From: Climacteris rufus
Lineage: Eukaryota; Chordata; Aves; Passeriformes; Climacteridae
Length of the DNA: 64,000 nucleotides
NCBI GenBank assembly: GCA_013398175.1
Contig: VZRZ01001990.1
Coordinates: 924,782 to 988,781 of the forward strand
Direction of reading: 5' to 3'
The position numbers and the translations under genes were made by a program. A model generated the notes under the pieces. It was not told the DNA's origin. It made no database searches and saw nothing but the letters and a program-made list of their open reading frames with translations. This document shows positions 40,601-49,300 of this stretch, piece by piece; positions within the stretch are counted from its first letter, which is position 1; every line of letters begins with the position of its first letter.

Positions 40601-43600
40601 CAGGTTGCAATGTGGGAATAATTGTGGGGAATAATCAAGAAAGTAGATCTCAACTCTTCTCTGGGGTTTTGTTTTCAGGTTTATTTGTGATGCTTTTGGT
40701 TTGTTTGTTTGTTTGTTTTCTTTTTGTATGAGGCTGTTTGCAACACACTGTATTCAGCAAATGATTAACTTCTGCCTTCAAAACTTTGACTCTATCTCCT
40801 CCATGAAGGCATCTGTGGGGAGTATTCTTATTTTCTGAATGACAACTTCAGATTCAGCCTTGAGTAAGATTTTCTAAGCTTCCAGGATACTGGTCTCACA
40901 TACCAGTGCCCAGTTCCCTCCCATCTGTCTTTATTCAGAGGACAGCAGGAGGAGAGTAGTGCAACAGGCTGCTGGCACAGCCAAAAATATTACTTTGCTC
41001 ATACAAGTGTATTTCCACTGGCCAAGGGCACTTGTTCCAGCCATTCCCCTCTTGATCATTCCCACTGTTAAGGTGAAAAGGCACAACCAAGAATTCACTC
41101 CTCAGCAGACATCAAAAGTGATTCTACTGTCTCACCCTGGGCATGTAATCCAAGTTATAGTTCAGAATGCAATACAGATGCTTTTATTACTGAATGCTGC
41201 AATGTTTGAAAAAGAATTTGTGATGCTAAGGCTTTCTGTGCCTATAGCCTAGTATTTGCTTTTCCTTACTTGCTAGTTAAACATTAGTGAAGGCTTCTTT
41301 GCAAAGAGATGTGTACAGCACCAAAAAGACATCAATGAAGCTGGCAATGAAAGGCAGATGGCCCAAGGCTGGCAGGAGCCACAGCTCCTTCCAGAAGCAC
41401 ACAAGCTGACCCACAAGCAGCATTTCCATTGGCAGGACCAACAGGCTGCTTGCTCCCGTACACCTCATGGTGAGTTTGTCCTTATGCATTACTGCCCTGC
41501 TCTGCTGACAGAAAAAAAAAGAGGGATATGATACCTACTGCCTTCCACTTTCTTGAGCAGCAGTTAACAACAACCATTAATTATTAAGGTTAGATAATAA
41601 TTCAGCCACAAATACTGACAACCATCAGTATGTCTCATGTGACTTGACTTTTAAGTAGTTTCTTTCAGTTTTTAGTTGAAGCTTCAAAGAAAATAAATTT
41701 ATCTTTCCCATTTCATTTTTCTACTAGTGGTGAGTTACAATTTAGAGTGAAATGAGGAGAGAGGTTCACTCAGTAAATATGACAGATGTTCAGAGCACAC
41801 CTGGGACTTGGCTTGGGGTCCATCTCTAGTATTAAACATGTTTCAGCTTGTCTCCCACAAACCATGTGGGTGCTCTGGCTATCCTGGGGCTGAAATGGAG
41901 ACAGATGCTTGCCATCTTTCCTGCTCTTCCAACACTTCCTCTGATTCTTCCCAAACTGCTTTGATTGTGCCCAACACCAGATGAACAGTCGCAGCCAGCT
42001 GCCACCAAAGGGGACATCCTTGCCCTGCCTACTCAATGCCAGCTGGCTGCTTCTCCTGCTCCCCTTCATGCCACAGCAGCTTCTGGCTAACCCTTCAGAG
42101 ACCCAGCTCAACCCCCTAAGCTGACCCCCCAAAATGGGGAATGGTTTGCTGTTAGATTAGCAAACTGACTCAAATCCTCTAAGGGTCCTGTTTAGTCTAC
42201 ATTAGCTGCACTTTAACAAGCCCAAGAAAGCCAAACCACTGGAACAGTCCTTCCTCACATGAAAGAACACAGAAGTACTGTCTAAAAAGTTGTTTGAAGA
42301 AAAGTGCTCTGTCAAGAGAAACTCATGTAAGTAAATTAATTTTCTAGCTTGGAATCTTATCACCATCCACAAATATCAATGCTAAGACCTAGTTATTATA
42401 GTCCTTTCCCTTTTCCTGTCTAGATACTGGTATTTCATCTTCTTTCTGCTTTTCTGCCATTGTCCCTCTGTCTCTTCTATCTTCCATTTTGGTGTTTCTC
42501 CCCTTTTTTTTTCTAGACTATATTTTTATTTAAAATTCAGATGTCCTTTTGCACAATGCAGAGAAAGCTATAGCAACTAGAATAAATAAAGTACATAATT
42601 ACCGCATCTATTGTGTTTATGCCAGCTTTATGTGATAACCTTTATTATTCATCTGTCTGTAACAAATCACTGTTTATGTTCACTTTCGTATTCCCTCTGT
42701 ATTGCTCACCAATTAAATCTAATTTACTAGACTCAGATAAAATATCTGGGAGTGTTAGAGAAAATGATTAACCAATTAATCGGAAAGGAGTGCATTTTAC
42801 TGCGCAGCCACATCAGTGAGCTCCAGGGCCCATCCCAAGTCAGCCTGTAAAGTAGAAGAGGTCTCACCCTTGCAAGTGTTTGGGAGTAGAGTAACAGCTT
42901 GGTGACAGCTCACAGGGTTTGCAGGTGGCTAGCCCAGTGTTACTAACCTAAAGTTGCATCAGCTTTTGGTCCTTGTCTTACTCTTTCCTTCAAGAGGAGG
43001 AAAACTGTTGGGATGACAGTTTGTGCCGTGTCTTCCAGGAAAACATCTACCTGGCATTCTAGGGTCAGCTGGGAGGTTCAGCTCAACCCAGGGTTGAATA
43101 ACACCTTTTACTCGCAGGAATTGCTGCAGACCTCTGTGAAAGGTAAACCAGAGAACACTTCAGTGGAGAAAGCACTGATCGTGTCTTAGACCTGAGGCAT
43201 GCCCAAGGCAGCTGTAGAGAGTGTGTGGGAGAGCTTCAGCCTTGTCTCACAAGTCCTGGTGCATCCCTTGTGTCCCATAAACCTGTCAAGTCACCAAGAA
43301 CCAATGTTACTACCCCGATGTCTTCCCAGAAGAGAGCTCATGAGGGAAGATGGGATCTTTAGGAAAGTTCGGGCTGAAGCTGTATGAGAACAGCTCTAGC
43401 ACATTTCAGCTTCTTCTTGCAGCCGAGTCTGAGATACTTAATGGCTGCCATTACTTTCCTGCCCCTATATATATCTCACAGTCTTTAGGAAACTCATCTA
43501 TGTATTCCTATTCTAATTTTATAGATGGGGATTTAAAGCACTTCAGAAGTACCTAAGCAGATTAGAGGTAAGGTTGGTGGGACTTAGGTGCCTGACTCTT

Positions 43601-46295
43601 ATCTGGCCGTAAGAATATGGCTATGTCACTCCTAAGTTACCATTACCCTTAGAAATCTGGTCTGGACAATCCAAACTCCAAATTTCTGATACGTAAATGC
43701 ATCACTCCACCATCCCTCAGCTACGATGTAACACTAAAGGTTTCCAACGAGTGGCATTTGCAAAGCTTCTTCAGAGCTAAGAAATTAGATTACAGTAAGG
43801 AGCAAAGGTGCTAAACTGGAAAGAACAGGAATGTATTTGTAAACATGAAAAAAGATGACTTTTCAAGTCACAGGGGAAATTCAAAACAAAACAAGAGCTC
43901 ATATCTGAGCAACCTGGTCCAGTGAAAGGTGTCCCTGGCCACAGCCAGGGGTTGTAACTTGATGACCTTTAAGGTCCCTTCCAAGTCAAGCCATTCTATG
44001 ATTTTATGATTCTGTGTTCTACAGCTTGCAAGGACCAGGTTAATACCTTAACTACTGTATTATCATCTTGCTTCACTACTGCCAGCAGTTGGTGTAGAGC
44101 ACGGAAAAAGACAAAACCTGTCATATTCCCTAAGGAAAAAGCCCTATGCAATTTACTGAATACAGATACAGTTTTCAGTAACTTTTCATGTTGCATTGTA
44201 CCTACCAGAATTCCTTAAAAGGGGAAATTCTAAAGCTTTATCTGTAGGATGGCATACATTTCTGTGTGGAGGATATTGGTGTTTCTTAAGTGATTCAGTC
44301 GTTTAGCATAATTTCCTGAGAACTCCATTACAGGAAATGTTTTTAGAGATCTAATGGTTTACCCCATTCCCTTCCACTCTGTAGGACTTTTCCAGAATAA
44401 TTCCAGTAATAACACAACAGCAGTTGTACCATGCAGCTGTAAAACTACCATTTATAGTACAAATATATAATAAATAAAATAAACCATAAGCATACAATGA
44501 ATTTATATGATTTTTACTGCACTATGGTGCATAGTCTACAATAAATCCTCATAATAAGATTTTCAAAAGTGGAATTTCATTGGAATTATTTTATATGATG
44601 CCATATAATTGCTATTAGAGACAAGGTTATGTTTTGCAAGGAAGGGACAAATAAAACTGTCAAAGTGTGATTTTAATAGTCCTTAACCTTTCGTGGAATA
44701 TTGTGGTAGGAGTAATAATACAATAAAATATGGACCTTTTAAACTGCTGTGGCTGCATATAATTCAAATGTCAATAGAAAAAGATCTTTCAAACTCATGA
44801 GTAGTTTCTTTATGTGTAATTCTTTACACTTGGTGAATAATAGTCAGATGATGTCCATTCATGCTCTGACTTCTTAGAGAGGTTGAAAGTGAGAGGTCTG
44901 ATTATTTATGGACATGAAAAAAAAAATTCTCATATGCTGAGAGATTAAAAGATTGGAACTGTTTACCTTGGAGAGGAGATGAATAAGGAAGGGTTATGCT
45001 AAAAGGGTATAAAGTCAGGGGTAACACAAAAATAGGAAATTGGGAACTACTATTCACTCTACACACAGCACAAAGGCAGGGAGATTTATAAAAAGGCAGG
45101 AATAAAAAAAGAGGAAGGCAATCTGAACTGTCAGAGGAGTTTTTAAAATACAATCTATAAAATTAATTGCCAAAGGACACTGGGATCAGGAGATGGGTTG
45201 GAGCTGGAACCATATCACCATATCTGACTACTCACTGCTACCACTGCAGATTTGGAAAAGAATTCTTCAGAATGGAGTAAGTGAAACCAAAGACAGTGTT
45301 ACTAAAATACTTTTTCCCAGTCAGATGATCCCTTACACAGCTTTTTCTTCTGAGATACTGACATTTATCTTACTCAGACATAGTCTAGGACTGTATAAAA
45401 TGTTTCTTTCAATGACTACAACAATTGTTTTGCTCCCTACTACAACCAAATTCTGCACAGCCCAGCTGGGAGGCTCCTTGTCAGCCTTTTATCTTGAGCA
45501 AGGGTGCATTTCCCAAGAAAAAAAGTGTGATATTCTGCAAGGAGTTAGGAAGCTAAGTCCCCCTTGGATGAAAGGATTATGCTGCATTCCTTTCCCAATT
45601 TAATGGGATACTGGTAAAACTGGTAGATCTGAGATTTATAGCAAGTTCATCAGGCACAAAACTTTACAGGTCTGGGAACAGCATCTGTATTAGTATTTTT
45701 TACATCCAGATATCATCAGAGCTAGGTGTACAACACAATGAGTTTCCTTGTGCGAATAACAAAAAGGTGGCTATGCAAAAAGTGACAAGGAAACCAGTCT
45801 GCAGTGCAGGAGAGACCTTTGCACAATGTGCTACACTCCACATGCTCTTTAAGCTGAGAGGGGACTTGCAGAGACCATTGAAGCAGCCAGCATGCCAAGC
45901 CAGCAGGGATGCAGGGACACAAAAAAGACCTTATGAGTAAGAAATATCCTGAGGGACTCCCACTGCAGAGGAATTAGCCACCCTACCATGCAGTCATCAC
46001 TGTTCCTAAAAGTCTAGCATAGAATCGACTCCCTGAGGAATTCTCCCATTATGCAGACTTCCAAGGAACTCTCTCTGGTACAGTGTGTATAGCACAATCA
46101 GGTGTCTAAACATGCAATGAGATTTGGACATCAAGTTGTCTTAACATTTGAAAGTTTCAGACATAACATTAATAACACTGCAAAGATGTTTAACAGAATT
46201 AACTGATGCTGAAAATCCCATCCAGGTTATATATTATGTGATAAAAACAAGAGATTCCTTTGAGTGTACTTTTGAGTTTTGTTGTAGCTTCTTAC

Positions 46296-46328
<33 letters not shown>

Positions 46329-49300
46329 TCCTATTTACTGCTGGTTTCCCTTCCTCCTTTCCTTTCCATGTCTTCCAGTCTGAAGTCACTTAAAACTAAC
46401 TCCCTGTCATTCATTGCTCTGACATTTTTGCTACCCCCTGTCCCACATGCCCACTCAGTTTATACAACCTTACTCCCTGCCAGTTTGTTTCCCATTTTTT
46501 GCCATCTTTCTTTCAAATTTCTGAAACAGGATTTTAAATCCCTCCTAACCCAAAAAACCTCTCTGTATCTTCAAGTATCACTTCAAAACTATTTTTCTTC
46601 TTAGCTTACAATTGATTTGTACAATGCAGCACTCTCTGATGACACTAATAAAACAATAGCTTGCAACCCACATTTCATCTTGAGGCACTTTAAATGGTTA
46701 TAAAAACTGAAGAGAAAGTTATATATAAGGATCACTTCATCCCTGGGTGAAACGCAGCTGCATTAGGATGAAATGCGGCAGCTGCACAAGAGAATGCTGC
46801 AGCAGTTTATGACAAGAAACAAGGAGAATACTTTATCCAGCTGAGAATTCTTTATCCGGGATGTATGACACAGATAAAATTTGTAATATACACATATCTC
46901 TATCTATCTATCTATCTATCTATCTAGCTATCTATCTACCTATTTTTATGTGGGGAGCTGACAAGGACATCGGGCTCTTCTCCTTTTAGTCTCGGGAAAA
47001 ATATTCTGGTATTGCTAATGGACAAAAGTGATTAAGAGCTTGGTTCCCTTCACAACATCCTCCTTCCCCATTAGGATTTATATTCCTTTTCTTGCTTTCT
47101 GACAGCCCCCATGAATGCTGGCTTAGTATAGACTTGGAGGACAGAGCACTACCCATCAATTCTTCAGTACCACAATGCCCTACCCACCTATTTGGCCTGT
47201 CACTCAAAAGCTGAGAACTGCTGACTTGAGAATTAAGAGAGCTTTGATACATGAACACTGTATGCCCACTGAAAAATGTGTTTGGATAAAGGTCTGGAAA
47301 ATGGGAGTCTTTAAGGACTGTAATAGAAAGTATATGGTATTTTTAATGTGGAAGGAACATTATCAAATAGGTAGATGTAACAATCCCATCCCTTGGGATC
47401 TATTTCAAAACTTCTGGTGACTCATGGAGACACTATGGGACAAATTTTGAAAACACTCTTCTTTTACAGGTTTCTGCCTTTGGTTTCCCAACCTAAGAGA
47501 TCTAGGCAGCATCTAAACTTCTACATATTATGGACCAAAACGTGGCCTGAAGATGGAAATAGCTGCTGAACTCAGATTGAAAAGGAAAATTCTGAGTCCA
47601 GCTGGTATTTAGAAAACTTCCAAGTGTATGCTCACTTGCCACCCAGATGTGTTATAAAGTGATTTTTGCAATGGACCATTCATGGTTCAATACCTATAGA
47701 TATTGAAACCTTGTACCTATTCATGTTATATATTCCTGTTATACATTTCTGTTGTGTATCTTCTACCGAATCACTATTTTTGAAGAGTGAAAGAGCCCAA
47801 AGACTACAAAGCAGCTTTGCAGAAAACAGCCTTGGGTGCTGGTGGACGCCAACATGAACGCGAAGCAGCAATGTGCTCTTCTGCCAAGAAAGGCAGACAG
47901 AAAGCTGGGCTGCACTAGGAGGGGTGACAGCAGGCAGAGGGAGGTGATTCTGCCCCTCTTCTGAGCACTGGAGAGGTCACATCTGGTGTGCTGGGTCTAG
48001 TTATGGGTTCCCTAGTAAAAGGAAAATACAGATTTACTGGAGTGAGTCCAGCACAGGGCTATGAAGATGATTAAGGGTCTGGAGCATCTGATGATAAGGA
48101 AAGGCTGAGAGAGCTGCAGCTGTTCATCCTGAGGAAGAGCAGCTTCAGTGGAATCTCATCTGTGAGTATAAATTTCTTAAGGGAGGGTGCAAAGAGGGCA
48201 GAGCCAGGATGTTCTCAGTGGTGCCCAGTGACAGACAATGGGAACACACTGACACACAGAAGGCTCTATCTGTACATCATGAAACACTTTTTGCCTGTAA
48301 GGGTGACCAAGCACTGGTACATGTTCCTCAGGGAGGTGGTGGAGGCTTCATCCTTGGAGATAGTCAAAAGCCACCTGGACAAAGTCCTAGACAGCTGGCT
48401 GTAGGTGGCCTTGCTTGAGCATTGGGGTTGGACAAGACGACCTCCAAATGTGCCCTCCTACTTCAACCCTTCAGTGATTCTCAGACTATTAGAAGAAGTG
48501 TATAAAAGCAACTCTGAAGTGACTCAAGAGTAAGGAGAAAAATATCTCCATCAGCAATACAATATTTTTCTTAGTGGAGAATTTCAAATGAAGACTTGCT
48601 GTAAGACTCTCTACACCTCCTTTCGTCTTGAGGAAAACTAGCACTATTGATTTTTGGACCCAGAAAGTCATAGGAAAGGCAAGAATAACACCAGGGAGAG
48701 GAACAGCTAATAGCAAGTATATATGTATCAATTCCAACTGTGCCACTACTGGAAGCTTGCCATAACTTTATACTTGGAATTGTGTTATTATCTTTGTAGC
48801 TGGACCAACTCTTTTATTAGATTGCTAATACTTTAATCACTAGAGCAGTAAATTCTTCAATCTGTACACAAGGTATGTTTCTTCACTGCACATAAATTGC
48901 CCAAGGTGTTTTGTCTGGTACTCTGCCCTTGAGATCTGGTTTGAATCTGGATGCAGCAGATGGATCCTACTACACGCAGCTACCCTCTGTCCTTGAAAGG
49001 TTTTGAGAAATGTCATCTCTTGCAAGGCTAGGGGAGATTTCCAGACAGCCTGAACTCATGCTGCATACAATATGTACAAGGTCTCTGGAGTGCCCTGACA
49101 TTCAGAGGGCTCCCCAGAGGATGTAGTACTGTCTGAGCATTAATTTCAACTCTCAGAGGTATTCGTAACTCCAATTAAGCAGAGATTTAATGTCTCTGGA
49201 AGTCAGGGTTTTCAAGCTCAGTGTCCTAAACTGGAGGTCAAGTCTCAGACTTCAATGCCTTGCTTAGATTTTCCACAATACCCAATGTGGTTTGCATGTG

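Noticed and set aside
46260..46604. 114-codon plus-strand frame with a poly-histidine run
   Set aside because: The run is the (ATC)n microsatellite read in one frame, and the rest is a pyrimidine-rich tract.
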